Position numbers and translations under genes: made by a program. From an uncultured Oscillospiraceae bacterium (lineage in GTDB: Bacteria; Bacillota_A; Clostridia; Oscillospirales; Acutalibacteraceae), in contig CAJUNS010000004.1 in the NCBI GenBank assembly GCA_910587995.1, positions 27,341 through 91,340 of the forward strand: a DNA stretch of 64,000 nt, given 5' to 3'. A model generated the notes under the pieces. It was given only the letters and a program-made list of their open reading frames with translations, ran no database searches and had not been told where the DNA came from. How positions within the stretch are numbered: the stretch's first letter is position 1; every line of letters starts with the position of its first letter. Below are positions 40,440 through 48,928 of the stretch, piece after piece.

Positions 40440-41561
40440 ATGGAGCATAAACTGAAATTCCCCCACCGCTTTTCCCGCTCCGGAGCCCTCAGCGCCCTGG
40501 GCTTTCTGCTGGCCCTGGCCGCCCTGCTGGCCTACCCGGAGACGGTCCGTCAAAGCGTGGCCCAAAGCATTGTCTACTGCTTAACCGCGCTGACCCCTTC
40601 CCTGTTCCCCTACATGGCCCTGGCCAGCTTCGCGGTGCGCTCCCCAGCCTCAGCCTTTTTAGGACGCTTTCTGCGAAAGCCGGTCCGGTGGCTGTTCCGG
40701 CTGCCCGGCTGCTGCGGGGTACCGGTCTTCATGAGCTTTCTGGGCGGCTACCCCGCCGGGGCCCGGGGGGCTTCCCTGCTGCTGGAACAGGGCCTCATCA
40801 CCCAGGAGCAGGCCGGAAGAATGCTGTTGTTCTGCGTTAACCCAGGCTTGGCCTTTGCTGTCAGCTTCATCGGCTTTGGCGTCTTGGGCAGTCCCCGGCT
40901 GGGGCTGCTGCTCTTCGCCTCGGTGACTCTCTCTGGCCTGCTGCTGGGGGTGATCACCGCCTTCCGCGCCCCCCTGGGGCCGGAGCCCCGCCCTGTGGAG
41001 CACCCCATGCCCCTGGCCCCGGCCTTGATGGCCTCGGTGCGGGACGCCTCCCGCAGCACGCTGATGATGTGCGCCTGCGTGGTGCTGTTTTCGGGCTTCA
41101 CCTCCATTTTGCTGGGCAGCGGGCTCTATGGGATCCTGGCCGCCAAGCTGGCCCGCACCGGGCTGTTCAGCCCCTTTGAGTCCGCAGCGGTGCTGGCCTT
41201 TCTGCTGGAAGTCACCGGCGGCGTGGGCGAAGCGGCCCGGTTCCAGTGCGCCGGGGTTTTCTACGCCTTTGGGCTGGCCTTTGGGGGGCTGTGCGTCCAC
41301 TTGCAGGTCTTCTCCTTTTTTTCCGAGATTCCCTGCAAGCTGTGGAAGTTTTTCCTGTGCCGCCTGGTCCACGGGCTCATGGCCTCCGGATGCTTTCTGC
41401 TGCTGGGCCGCCTGCTGCCCCGGGGGGCGGTGGAGGCGCTGGCCCCGGTGGGAGCCGGGGGCGGGGTATTTTCGGGCACCCTGCTGGGGGGCGGCTCCCT
41501 GCTGCTTATGTGCGGAGCCTTTCTGCTGCTCGTGGAGGAGGGCCGGAAAAAAGCCCGGTAG
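40440..41561 (+). CDS. ylbJ: Sporulation integral membrane protein YlbJ
   Basis: 373 residues, about eight membrane helices, with the nucleoside-recognition (Gate) type core: SLFPYMALASFAV, VFMSFLGGYPAGARGASLL, LLFCVNPGLAFAVSFIG and LLEVTGGVGEAARF. YlbJ is needed for spore cortex formation in Bacillus. AAAGGA lies nine bases before the ATG. The gene and its small neighbour are bracketed by the two R1 repeats. Confidence 0.9.
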   Translation: MEHKLKFPHRFSRSGALSALGFLLALAALLAYPETVRQSVAQSIVYCLTALTPSLFPYMALASFAVRSPASAFLGRFLRKPVRWLFRLPGCCGVPVFMSFLGGYPAGARGASLLLEQGLITQEQAGRMLLFCVNPGLAFAVSFIGFGVLGSPRLGLLLFASVTLSGLLLGVITAFRAPLGPEPRPVEHPMPLAPALMASVRDASRSTLMMCACVVLFSGFTSILLGSGLYGILAAKLARTGLFSPFESAAVLAFLLEVTGGVGEAARFQCAGVFYAFGLAFGGLCVHLQVFSFFSEIPCKLWKFFLCRLVHGLMASGCFLLLGRLLPRGAVEALAPVGAGGGVFSGTLLGGGSLLLMCGAFLLLVEEGRKKAR

Positions 41562-41589
41562 CGGCGGCGCGGGCACGCAAAATTGCACC

Positions 41590-41618
41590 TTGCGAAACCT
41601 CCTTCCATCCGCTATAAT
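41590..41618 (+). promoter_or_regulatory. Promoter of the small cysteine-rich protein gene
   Basis: TTGCGA, 17 bases, TATAAT; ends 33 bases before the ATG. Confidence 0.75.
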
Positions 41619-41651
41619 AGAACCAAACCCATTCCAGGAAGGACCCACGCC

Positions 41652-41873
41652 ATGCGCAAAAAGAAAAACCCTCCCCTGTTCGGCCAATCCATTCCCCAGG
41701 ACTGCGCCTATTGCTACCACAACGGCGGCTCCGTGGAGGAGCCTGTCTGCACCCTGCGCCTCCCGGGCCCGGGCGGGGACTGCCGCTCCTACCTGTACGA
41801 CCCCCTTCTCCGGGAGCCCCGCTCCACGCCCCCACTGCGCACCAACTTTGACCCGGAAGAGTTCAAGCTGTAA
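41652..41873 (+). CDS. Small conserved cysteine-rich protein
   Basis: 73 residues, basic start MRKKKNPPLFG. Four to five cysteines in the order DCAYCYHNGG, then CTLR, then GDCRSYLYDPLLREP suggest a small metal-binding fold. The end FDPEEFKL recurs in short Clostridia proteins of unknown function, in my recollection. It has its own sigma-A promoter and AGGAAGGA site, and the R1 copy B begins 17 bases after its stop. Confidence 0.7.
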   Translation: MRKKKNPPLFGQSIPQDCAYCYHNGGSVEEPVCTLRLPGPGGDCRSYLYDPLLREPRSTPPLRTNFDPEEFKL

Positions 41874-41890
41874 ATTTTCTCTCCCTGCGC

Positions 41891-42055
41891 TAGAGTCTGT
41901 TTGAAAACCAGAGAAAAGCCAGTATTTTGGTTCAGGGGGGACGGTTTCAAGGCGAAAACCGCAAGAAACACTTTCGTATTTCGAGGATTTTTAACACAGA
42001 AACCCTTTGTCTCTGGACAAAAAGGCGCTTTTTCGGAGTTTTAAGACTGACTCTA
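41891..42055 (-). repeat. MITE-like element R1, copy B
   Basis: 165 bases, the reverse complement of copy A at roughly 96 percent identity by eye (about seven substitutions, no gaps). It begins TAGAGTCTGTTTGAAAACC and ends GTTTTAAGACTGACTCTA. Together with copy A it flanks 1.8 kb holding R2 copy 2, ylbJ and the small cysteine-rich gene. Confidence 0.85.
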
Positions 42056-42067
42056 GGGAACAGGCGC

Positions 42068-42110
42068 AAAAAAGCTGGCCGCTTTTAACCCAGCCAGCTT
42101 TTTTATTTTT
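42068..42110. terminator. Strong bidirectional terminator
   Basis: Twelve-base-pair stem AAAAAAGCTGGC / GCCAGCTTTTTT, then ATTTTT. It ends the minus-strand membrane protein gene. Confidence 0.85.
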
Positions 42111-42111
42111 C

Positions 42112-42597
42112 CTATGGGTTCTTCTTTTGGGCTTTAAGCTCCCGCCAGTGGCTCAGGTGGACCCCTATATGCCCAACTCCCAGCAGCGCCGCCGGAACCA
42201 CAAGCCACAGCAGCCGCCCATAAACGCCCAGCAGCAAAAAGGCCAGCACAGGCAGTGTGGCTCCCGCCAGGGAGATTCCCAACAGGCCGCTGTAAAAATC
42301 CTCCAGCCGCCGGGGGCTTTTCAAGTAGCGCACCCACCACAGCTCATACAGAAGCATCAGCCCAAAGGCCCCCGCAAGCCAAAGGCTCCAGGCACTCCAG
42401 GGCCGCAGGTTCAAGTCTTGAAAGCACAGGGCGGCGCAGGTGCAGCCCGCCTGCCCGGCCCGCTCCAAAAACCGCAGCAGGGCCGGTTCTCTCCGGGCGC
42501 TGTAGCCTTCTGGCTGGGCCTTGACCCACAGCAGGTTGGGCACAAAAAGCATCAGCAGAAACGCCAAGCCCACATAGGAAAAGCCCAGAGTTCCCAT
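42112..42597 (-). CDS. Uncharacterised four- to five-helix membrane protein
   Basis: 161 residues. The first helix GFSYVGLAFLLMLFVPNLLW is followed by LWLAGAFGLMLLYELWWVRY, a LGISLAGATLPVLAFLLLGV segment and LLWLVVPAALLGVGHIGVH. The start is coupled to the preceding gene (TAATG). I recognise no family with known function. Confidence 0.75.
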   Translation of the reverse strand: MGTLGFSYVGLAFLLMLFVPNLLWVKAQPEGYSARREPALLRFLERAGQAGCTCAALCFQDLNLRPWSAWSLWLAGAFGLMLLYELWWVRYLKSPRRLEDFYSGLLGISLAGATLPVLAFLLLGVYGRLLWLVVPAALLGVGHIGVHLSHWRELKAQKKNP

Positions 42598-44228
42598 TAT
42601 TTAAAGTACAGCACGCTGTTCAGGGCCCGGTCTGTGGGGCCGTAAAGCCAGCGGCCGTTTACATACAGGTTGGTGGAGCCGCCGCCATCCAGATTCACCG
42701 CGCTCTCGCAGCCCATGGCCACCATAATGCTGGACAGCTCCGGCAGGCTGGCATAGGCGGTGAGAATCACCAGGCTGCCATCATACCGCACGCCGATGCA
42801 CACCCGGCGGGCGTCTCCATAGCCGCCGATGCTGGAAAGACCCTCATCCGCGTAGGTGCCGCTGTCGCCATAGGCCGAACCGTGCTGCACCAGCTTGGGG
42901 CCTACGCCAATGGCCAGATAAATATCCTGGGTGCTGGAGCCGTTGTAATAGGTGTCCAGCTCAATGTAGTCTCCTTCCTCTACCTTGGGCAAAAAGTTGT
43001 CGTACTGCCGGGGACCCCGCTGGGCCAGCACATAGCCGTGGTAAGGAATGGTCACGTCGGAGTCGCGATACACGTCCAGCACCGTGCCGTCCTCCGACAC
43101 CACCGCCGCATACTTGGCGGAAAAGCCCAGCCGCTCTCCCCAGTCGGAGGTATAGATCAGCCGGGTACCGTCGCCAGAGTGGGCGGGATAGCGGTTCACC
43201 CCCAGCTGGGCGGCGGAAGTTTCGGTGCCATCCGGCTTGCAAAGCTTGGCGGAAATATCCGTAGAGAAGTTCTCAATGGAGAAGCGTCCGTCAAAGTCCA
43301 TGACAATGGAGGTTTTAGCCGGGCTGAACTGGTTGTAGGTGGTGATGATCCGGCCCGCGTCCACAATGGTGCCATAGGGCTCGTAGCTGTCAAAGTCGAA
43401 AAAGGCGGCGTTTACGGCGATCTTCGCGCCCACCCGGTCAAACAGGCTGGGCGCGCCCTCCGCCCCGTGCACATTGTCCCGGCCTAAGCCTACATAAGCG
43501 TCGTAGTCATAGGGGTCGAAATGCACGGCGGTAATGGCTGTGCCGTTCATGCGCTTGCGGGTGATGTCATACCCAGCGGACTGAGCGGCGCTTAAAAAGC
43601 GGGAATACATGGAGGCCGCCTCGGCCCGGGTGGCATAGCCTCCTGGCCGGAAGTTGCCGTTGTCGTCGCCGTTGATTACCCCGGCCCGGGAGCACTTGTC
43701 CACCGCGCTTTTGGCATAGCTGGAGATAGAGCCTCCATCCTTAAAGGAGCGGGGAGGGCGCACGGCGGGCAGCTCCAGGCCCATGGCGTTGGCATAGTTT
43801 ACAATAAGCACCGCCATGTCCTGGCGGGTCACCAGGCGGTCTGGGTTAAAGCGGCCCCCGCCCGCGCCGCTGGTAATGCCCGCCTCGCTGACCCAGTTGA
43901 TGTATTTGTTGGCCCAGCCCTGGGCCCATACATCCGAGAAGGGCCCCTTATAGTTGTACTCGTTCAGCTCTCCTTCGCCCAGGGCCGTGCGGGCCAGCAT
44001 GGTTACAAACTCCGCCCGGGTCACATCGCCCTGGGGGGCGAAGGTATCCGGGTCTTTGCCCTTCATAATGCCCCGGTCCACCAGGTCTTCCACCGCGGCG
44101 GCATACCAGATGCCCGAAGGCACATCGGAAAAAGCCTGTGCCCGGGGCTGGACCGGCTGCCCCGCAAAGAAGACCGTCAGGGCCAGGAACGTTCCGCAAA
44201 AGGCCCGAAACCCGCGTTTTCTTTTCAT
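42597..44228 (-). CDS. SLH-domain protein with phosphodiester glycosidase domain
   Basis: 543 residues. Signal peptide (MKRKRGF, then TFLALTVFFAGQPVQPRAQA). Three SLH repeats at about 35-210 (AFSDVPSGIWYAAAVEDLV, VTRAEFVTMLART, FSDVWAQGWANKYI) bind pyruvylated cell-wall polymer. Residues about 225-543 match the NAGPA/phosphodiester glycosidase domain (KIAVNAAFFDF, VCIGVRYDGSLVIL, MGCESAVNLDGGGSTNLYVNG). So a wall-anchored hydrolase on exposed glycan phosphodiesters is likely. AAGGGAG site; own promoter. Confidence 0.9.
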   Translation of the reverse strand: MKRKRGFRAFCGTFLALTVFFAGQPVQPRAQAFSDVPSGIWYAAAVEDLVDRGIMKGKDPDTFAPQGDVTRAEFVTMLARTALGEGELNEYNYKGPFSDVWAQGWANKYINWVSEAGITSGAGGGRFNPDRLVTRQDMAVLIVNYANAMGLELPAVRPPRSFKDGGSISSYAKSAVDKCSRAGVINGDDNGNFRPGGYATRAEAASMYSRFLSAAQSAGYDITRKRMNGTAITAVHFDPYDYDAYVGLGRDNVHGAEGAPSLFDRVGAKIAVNAAFFDFDSYEPYGTIVDAGRIITTYNQFSPAKTSIVMDFDGRFSIENFSTDISAKLCKPDGTETSAAQLGVNRYPAHSGDGTRLIYTSDWGERLGFSAKYAAVVSEDGTVLDVYRDSDVTIPYHGYVLAQRGPRQYDNFLPKVEEGDYIELDTYYNGSSTQDIYLAIGVGPKLVQHGSAYGDSGTYADEGLSSIGGYGDARRVCIGVRYDGSLVILTAYASLPELSSIMVAMGCESAVNLDGGGSTNLYVNGRWLYGPTDRALNSVLYFK

Positions 44229-44382
44229 CTCATTTCTCCCTTCTAAAATAACAAAATGGGGGCTGGCCCCCGCGGCAGAGAGAATTTTTAAAAGCACCGC
44301 CGCGAGAAGCCGCCCAAGCGTCAGGCGCGCTTCCTATTAAATTCGCCCACAAGAAGCGCGCCAAAACGCCAGTACATTGTAA

Positions 44383-44411
44383 ATTATACCACCTAACCGC
44401 CAAGATGTCCA
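44383..44411 (-). promoter_or_regulatory. Promoter of the SLH/phosphodiester glycosidase gene
   Basis: Minus strand TGGACA, 17 bases, TATAAT; leader of about 150 bases. Confidence 0.7.
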
Positions 44412-44476
44412 TAGAAACGTAAAAAAGGCTGTTTTTTCCAGGTCAGAAAAAATTCCTTAAGAAACAATAAAACTAT

Positions 44477-44505
44477 TTGCATTTTTTCACGCTTTCCTGT
44501 AATAT
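44477..44505 (+). promoter_or_regulatory. Promoter of the zinc-ribbon membrane protein gene
   Basis: TTGCAT, 17 bases, TAATAT, 65 bases before the ATG. Confidence 0.55.
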
Positions 44506-44570
44506 AGTAGATACCGGGTCCGCTCCCGGTTTTCTGAAGAACGAATCTACATATTTTGGAGGGTATCCTT

Positions 44571-45557
44571 ATGATCTGTCCCAACTGCGGCCGGGAAATT
44601 CCCGACGGAACCATCTGTCCCTGCGCCCTAGAGGCCACCGCGCTTCCCCTTTCGGACAATCCGGCGGTCAACGCTCTTAAGACCACCGGTTCCTCTGGGC
44701 TGGGGCTGGCCCTTGCGGTCCTGCTGTCCCTTTCGGCGCTGCTGGCTATTTTTTCCTCCCTGGGCACCAGCCAGGCCCTGGACAATCTCTACTATTACGC
44801 CTACACGGCTGGCCTGGACATGGACCTTATCCTCAGCATGATGAGCTATTCCCGGTCCTCCGCCGTGGCCAGCGCGGTGCTGGGGTCCATCCCCGCCATT
44901 TTGGCCGCTGTGGCGGCCTGGGTCCACTTTGGCACCTGCCGCAGCCGGGACAGCGGAAATATCTCCACCGCGGGCCTGACCATCTATAAGGCGCTGGCCT
45001 ACATCAGCCTCATCGGCCTGTGCCTGATCTCCCTTTTGGTGATAGGCGGGCTGGGCCTTGCGATTTTTGCCGTTGTGGCCGCTTCCTTCCCTCTGGACTC
45101 CTTCGGCGGACAGTTCGGCGGCTACGGCCAGGACGAAGCCCAGCTGGCCCTAATCATCATCTTTGCCACCATCGCCGCGTTCTTCGCCTTCTTTATGGCT
45201 TTGGCCATTGGCTACCAGGCGGGGCTCATCCGCACCATCAACCGGGCGAAGGCCGTGGCCGCCACCGGTCTGGCGGACAGCCGGGTATCCAACTATGTGA
45301 TTGGCATGAACTACGTGCTGGCCGGATGCTGCATTGTTTCGGGCCTGTTCAGCCTTTTCTTCTCGCCCCTGAGCGCCATTGCCAGCTTTGTGGCCGGGGC
45401 CGGGTGGATTCTCGCCTCCCTGCAGCTGAGCCGCTACCGCAAGGCCATGAACCTGGTGCTGTTCCCGCCGGTTATGCCGCCTATGCCCCAGCCTGTGTAC
45501 GCGCCGCCCCAGCCGGAGCCCGCGCCCCAGGAAGAGGGCCAGCCGCCCCAGGCATAA
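44571..45557 (+). CDS. Zinc-ribbon membrane protein of unknown function
   Basis: 328 residues. A short zinc-ribbon start (MICPNCGREIPDGTICPC), four to five membrane helices (LGLALAVLLSLSALLAIFSSL, VLGSIPAILAAVAAWVHFG, LGLAIFAVVAASFP, LIIIFATIAAFFAFFMALAIG, IASFVAGAGWILASLQL) and a proline/glutamine-rich tail. The layout recurs in gut Clostridia. GGAGGG lies seven bases upstream of the chosen ATG. Confidence 0.75.
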   Translation: MICPNCGREIPDGTICPCALEATALPLSDNPAVNALKTTGSSGLGLALAVLLSLSALLAIFSSLGTSQALDNLYYYAYTAGLDMDLILSMMSYSRSSAVASAVLGSIPAILAAVAAWVHFGTCRSRDSGNISTAGLTIYKALAYISLIGLCLISLLVIGGLGLAIFAVVAASFPLDSFGGQFGGYGQDEAQLALIIIFATIAAFFAFFMALAIGYQAGLIRTINRAKAVAATGLADSRVSNYVIGMNYVLAGCCIVSGLFSLFFSPLSAIASFVAGAGWILASLQLSRYRKAMNLVLFPPVMPPMPQPVYAPPQPEPAPQEEGQPPQA

Positions 45558-45561
45558 GCCC

Positions 45562-46053
45562 ATGCGGGAGTTTGTGCTGACCGCTCCCGGCCTGCCGGAA
45601 AAGGGCACGGTGTACCGCCGCGTGGCGGCCCGGGGCATCATCCGCCGGGCGGGCCGGCTTTTGCTGGTCCACACGGATGCGGGGGACTATAAATTTCCCG
45701 GCGGCGGAGTGGAGGAAGGGGAGTCTCTGGAGGCCGCTCTGGCCCGGGAGATCCGGGAGGAGACCGGCCGGGCCCTTCGGGGCGGCGTCCGGCCTTATGG
45801 GCTGGTCCGGGAGCGCCGCCGGGGCCAGACCGCTGATATTCTGGAAATGGACTCCCACTACTATTTCTGCCAGGTGGAGGACCAAGCCGCTCCCCTGCGG
45901 CTGGACCAGTATGAAGCGGAGGAGCATTTCCAGCCGGTTTGGGCCACCCTGGAAGAAGCCCTTGCCGCCAACCGGGCCAACCCAGGGGCCACGCCCTGGG
46001 TTGACCGGGAGATTTTGGTGATGGAAGCTCTGCAGCAAGACCGGGAAATCTGA
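45562..46053 (+). CDS. NUDIX hydrolase
   Basis: 163 residues. The complete Nudix box is visible: GGGVEEGESLEAALAREIR plus EETG, giving the metal-binding Glu cluster. Members hydrolyse nucleoside diphosphate derivatives; the substrate is unknown. It starts four bases after the zinc-ribbon gene with no strong site, so it is probably translationally coupled. Confidence 0.88.
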   Translation: MREFVLTAPGLPEKGTVYRRVAARGIIRRAGRLLLVHTDAGDYKFPGGGVEEGESLEAALAREIREETGRALRGGVRPYGLVRERRRGQTADILEMDSHYYFCQVEDQAAPLRLDQYEAEEHFQPVWATLEEALAANRANPGATPWVDREILVMEALQQDREI

Positions 46054-46063
46054 AAATAAGCGC

Positions 46064-46100
46064 AAAAAGAGAGGGAGGCCAGATGGCTTCCCTCTTTTCT
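46064..46100. terminator. Bidirectional intrinsic terminator
   Basis: AAGAGAGGGAGGCC, loop AGAT, GGCTTCCCTCTTTTCTT; between the NUDIX gene and the converging flavoprotein gene. Confidence 0.85.
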
Positions 46101-46112
46101 TGTCTCTTGGGG

Positions 46113-47699
46113 TTAGGCTCCCCCCGCTATCCGTTCGGCGCAGCGGATGCCATCCACCGCCGCCGACACAATGCCGCCCGCATAGCCCGCCCCTTCCCCG
46201 CAGGGGTAGAGGCCCCGCAGGGCAGGGCATTGCAGGGTCTCGTCCCGCAGCACCCGCACCGGCGAAGAGCTCCGGGTCTCCGGCGCGGTGAGCACCGCGT
46301 CTCCGTTGTCAAAGCCCTTCAGCTGCCGCCCCAGCTGAGGCAGGGCCTCCCGCAGGGACTGGGTGACAAAACCCGGCAGGCAGAGGCTCACATCGGTGGG
46401 GACCACACCCGGCTGGCAGGTGGGCGCCACACCGCCGAAGCCCTGGCTGGGGACGCCCGCTAAAAAGTCCGCCACCCGCTGGGCCGGCGCGCTGTAGCCC
46501 CCGCCCCCCAGCTGGAAGGCCGCCGCCTCAATCCGGCGCTGGAAGGCCACCCCGGCCAGAGGGCCCGAGCCGCCGAAATCTTCGGGGCCCACCCCCACCA
46601 GCAGCGCGGAATTGCTGTTCTCTCCGTCCCGGGCCCAGGAGCTCATGCCGTTGGTCACCACCCCGCCGGGTTCCGAGGCCGCGCCGGTCACCGTACCCCC
46701 AGGACACATGCAGAAGGTGTACACCCCCCGTCCATTGGGAAGCCGCCGGTGCAGCTTATACTCCGCCGCACCCAACTGGGGATGCCCCGCAAAGGCTCCG
46801 TACTGGGCCCGGTTGATCAGCGCCGCCGGGTGCTCGATGCGCACTCCTACAGAGAAAGCCTTGGCCTCCAGGGGCAGGCCCGCCTCCGCCAGCAGAGTGA
46901 ACACGTCCCGGGCGCTGTGGCCCACCGCCAGAATGGCATGCCGGGTTTCAATGAGCTCCGCGCGGTCCGCCGCTTCCACCCAAAGGCCGGTCAGCTGCCC
47001 CGCCTCACACCGAAAGCCCGTCAGCTTGGTGGAAAACCGCACCTGACCGCCCAGGCGGAGAATCTGGCGGCGGATGTTTTCCACCACCCCCGGCAGGCGG
47101 TCGGTGCCAATGTGGGGCTTGGCATCGGTCAAAATGGCCTCGGGGGCGCCGGCAGCGGCCAGCTCCTCCAACACCTTGCGGATGCGCCCATCCCCCGTGC
47201 CTGTGGTGAGCTTGCCATCGGAGAAAGCCCCGGCCCCGCCCTCCCCGAACTGCACGTTGCATTCCGGGTCCAGGCGGCGGTCCTGCCAAAAGGCCTTTAC
47301 AGCGGTCTCCCGGTCCTCCACGGGCAGGCCCCGCTCAATCACCAGAGGGCGCATGCCGCACTGGGCCAGCACCAGCCCCGCGAACAACCCCGCCGGACCC
47401 AGCCCAACCACCACAGGGGGCTGGTCCAAGGCTTGTCCCGGGGGCAGCCGGTACTGGTAGGGCTCCGTCCGCCGGATCCCCCCGGCCCGCCGGAGCAGCT
47501 TGTCCTCATCCCCATCCACCGCCGCATCCACCGCGCAGACAAAGTGGACGTCCTCTTTCTTCCGGGCGTCCACCGATTTTTTCGCTAATTTCACTTGGGC
47601 CAGCGCCCACTGGGGCAGGCGGAGCTTTTTGGCCGCCGCCCGCCTCAGGTCCTCCTGGGTAAAGTCCAGCTCCAGCCGCAGGCCGTCTATGCGTATCAT
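46113..47699 (-). CDS. FAD-dependent dehydrogenase (COG2509-like)
   Basis: 528 residues. An N-terminal region of about 85 residues (DFTQEDLRRAAAKKLRL) precedes the FAD domain PPVVVGLGPAGLFAGLVLAQ. Later segments are CNVQFGEGGAGAFSDGKLTTG, PHIGTDRLPGVVENIR, and CMCPGGTV. The C-terminus PCGEGAGYAGGIVSAAVDG binds FAD again. Function of the family is unknown, and it is widespread in Firmicutes. The ATG at 47699 overlaps the end of the next upstream gene by four bases, with GGAGG upstream. Confidence 0.88.
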   Translation of the reverse strand: MIRIDGLRLELDFTQEDLRRAAAKKLRLPQWALAQVKLAKKSVDARKKEDVHFVCAVDAAVDGDEDKLLRRAGGIRRTEPYQYRLPPGQALDQPPVVVGLGPAGLFAGLVLAQCGMRPLVIERGLPVEDRETAVKAFWQDRRLDPECNVQFGEGGAGAFSDGKLTTGTGDGRIRKVLEELAAAGAPEAILTDAKPHIGTDRLPGVVENIRRQILRLGGQVRFSTKLTGFRCEAGQLTGLWVEAADRAELIETRHAILAVGHSARDVFTLLAEAGLPLEAKAFSVGVRIEHPAALINRAQYGAFAGHPQLGAAEYKLHRRLPNGRGVYTFCMCPGGTVTGAASEPGGVVTNGMSSWARDGENSNSALLVGVGPEDFGGSGPLAGVAFQRRIEAAAFQLGGGGYSAPAQRVADFLAGVPSQGFGGVAPTCQPGVVPTDVSLCLPGFVTQSLREALPQLGRQLKGFDNGDAVLTAPETRSSSPVRVLRDETLQCPALRGLYPCGEGAGYAGGIVSAAVDGIRCAERIAGGA

Positions 47700-48928
47700 G
47701 CTTCCCTTCCTCCCTTTCTGCCAATGCTCTCCCCGGCTGTCAGCCCGGTGGCCCAGGCCCAGTGGAGGTTGTAGCCACCGCAGTCTCCGTCCAGGTCCAA
47801 CAGCTCGCCCGTTAGGTAAAGGCCCTTGCGGCAGCGGGATTCCATGGTGTTTACATCCACCTCCCCCAAGGGCACGCCTCCGGCGGTAACCTGAGCCTGG
47901 TCCCAGCCCAAAGGCCCGGAAACCGGCAGGGCGAAGCCCTTGGCCAAAGCCGCGGCCCGGCGCAGGTCCTCCCGGCTCAACTGGGAAAAGCGCCGTCCGC
48001 CCCAGCCCAAGGACTGGACCAGCTCCTGGCCCACCCGCAGGTTCATCACCCCGGCGAAGAGCCCGCTGGCAGGGCGCTCCGGAAAAGAGGCGCACTGAGC
48101 CCGGAGAAAGGCCTCCAGCTCTCCGGCCTCCAGCTCCTCCGCCAAATCCAGGCGCAGGGAAAGACTGTCCCCGGCCAGACCCCGCAGGCGGGCGGAAAGG
48201 TTCATCACGCAGATGCCGGACAGGCTGCCCTGGCCAAAGATCACCTCGCCGCTTTCCGCCCCCAGCTCCCGGCCGCCCTGGCACAGCGCGGCCCGGGCCT
48301 TGCAGCGCATGCCCTTTAGGGGACGGGTCAGCCGCTCTGGCACAGCCAGCCCCACCAGGGAAGGGCTCAGCCCGGTGACGCTGTGGCCAAAGCCTCTGGC
48401 CAGCTCATAGCCGGAGCCGGTGGAATGCTTGGGCGAGGCTTTGCCGCCGCATGCCAGCACCAAACGGGAGGCAAAGAGCCCTTGGCCCTCTCCTCCGGCC
48501 AGGCAAAAGCCCTCCCCCTGGACCCAGGCCCGCTCCACCCGGAAGTTCCAGAGCATCTCCACCCCGGTGGCCTCGCAGGCAGACCAAAGGGCCTGCAGCA
48601 CCGCCGCGGCTTGGAGGCCGCGGGGGTACACCCGGCCCTCCCCGTCCGTTCGGGTCAGCAGGCCCAGTTTGTGAAACATCCTCACCACCCGCTCCCCAGG
48701 CCAGCGGGCCAGCAACGGAGCGGCCAAGGCCGCGTCCCCGTGGTAGTACTCTGGGGCAATGTGCCGGTTGGTCAGGTTGCAGCGGCCGTTTCCTGTGGCC
48801 AGCAGCTTTTTTCCCGGCTTGGAGCTGCCCTCTACCAGAACCACGCCTCCGCCGCCCTGAGAAGCGGCCAGCGCCGCTGCCAGCCCGGAGGCCCCGGCTC
48901 CCACAATGACAGCCCGGCAGCGCTTCAC
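47696..48928 (-). CDS. HI0933/BaiN-family flavoprotein
   Basis: 410 residues. AVIVGAGASGLAAALAAS at the N-terminus binds FAD; GKKLLATGNGRCNLTN and LACGGKASPKHSTGSGY are family marks; TAGGVPLGEVDVNTMESR and LYLTGELLDLDGDCGGYNLHWAWATG end the protein. BaiN members reduce unsaturated steroids in some gut bacteria, but most of the family is unassigned, so no bile-acid role is claimed. The GTG start overlaps the upstream stop (GTGA). Confidence 0.88.
   Translation of the reverse strand: MKRCRAVIVGAGASGLAAALAASQGGGGVVLVEGSSKPGKKLLATGNGRCNLTNRHIAPEYYHGDAALAAPLLARWPGERVVRMFHKLGLLTRTDGEGRVYPRGLQAAAVLQALWSACEATGVEMLWNFRVERAWVQGEGFCLAGGEGQGLFASRLVLACGGKASPKHSTGSGYELARGFGHSVTGLSPSLVGLAVPERLTRPLKGMRCKARAALCQGGRELGAESGEVIFGQGSLSGICVMNLSARLRGLAGDSLSLRLDLAEELEAGELEAFLRAQCASFPERPASGLFAGVMNLRVGQELVQSLGWGGRRFSQLSREDLRRAAALAKGFALPVSGPLGWDQAQVTAGGVPLGEVDVNTMESRCRKGLYLTGELLDLDGDCGGYNLHWAWATGLTAGESIGRKGGREA

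Larger units (their letters stand above)
44229..44570. other. Gene-free region with divergent promoters
   Basis: Holds the leader and promoter of the SLH gene (minus) and the promoter of the zinc-ribbon gene (plus). A GGGGGC/GCCCCC palindrome at 44258-44271 lies 30 bases upstream of the SLH gene start, in its transcribed leader. Confidence 0.6.

Noticed and set aside
47700..48284. In-frame extension of the FAD-dependent dehydrogenase by 195 codons
   Set aside because: The extension overlaps the BaiN-type gene in another frame and the true ATG at 47699 has a good ribosome binding site.
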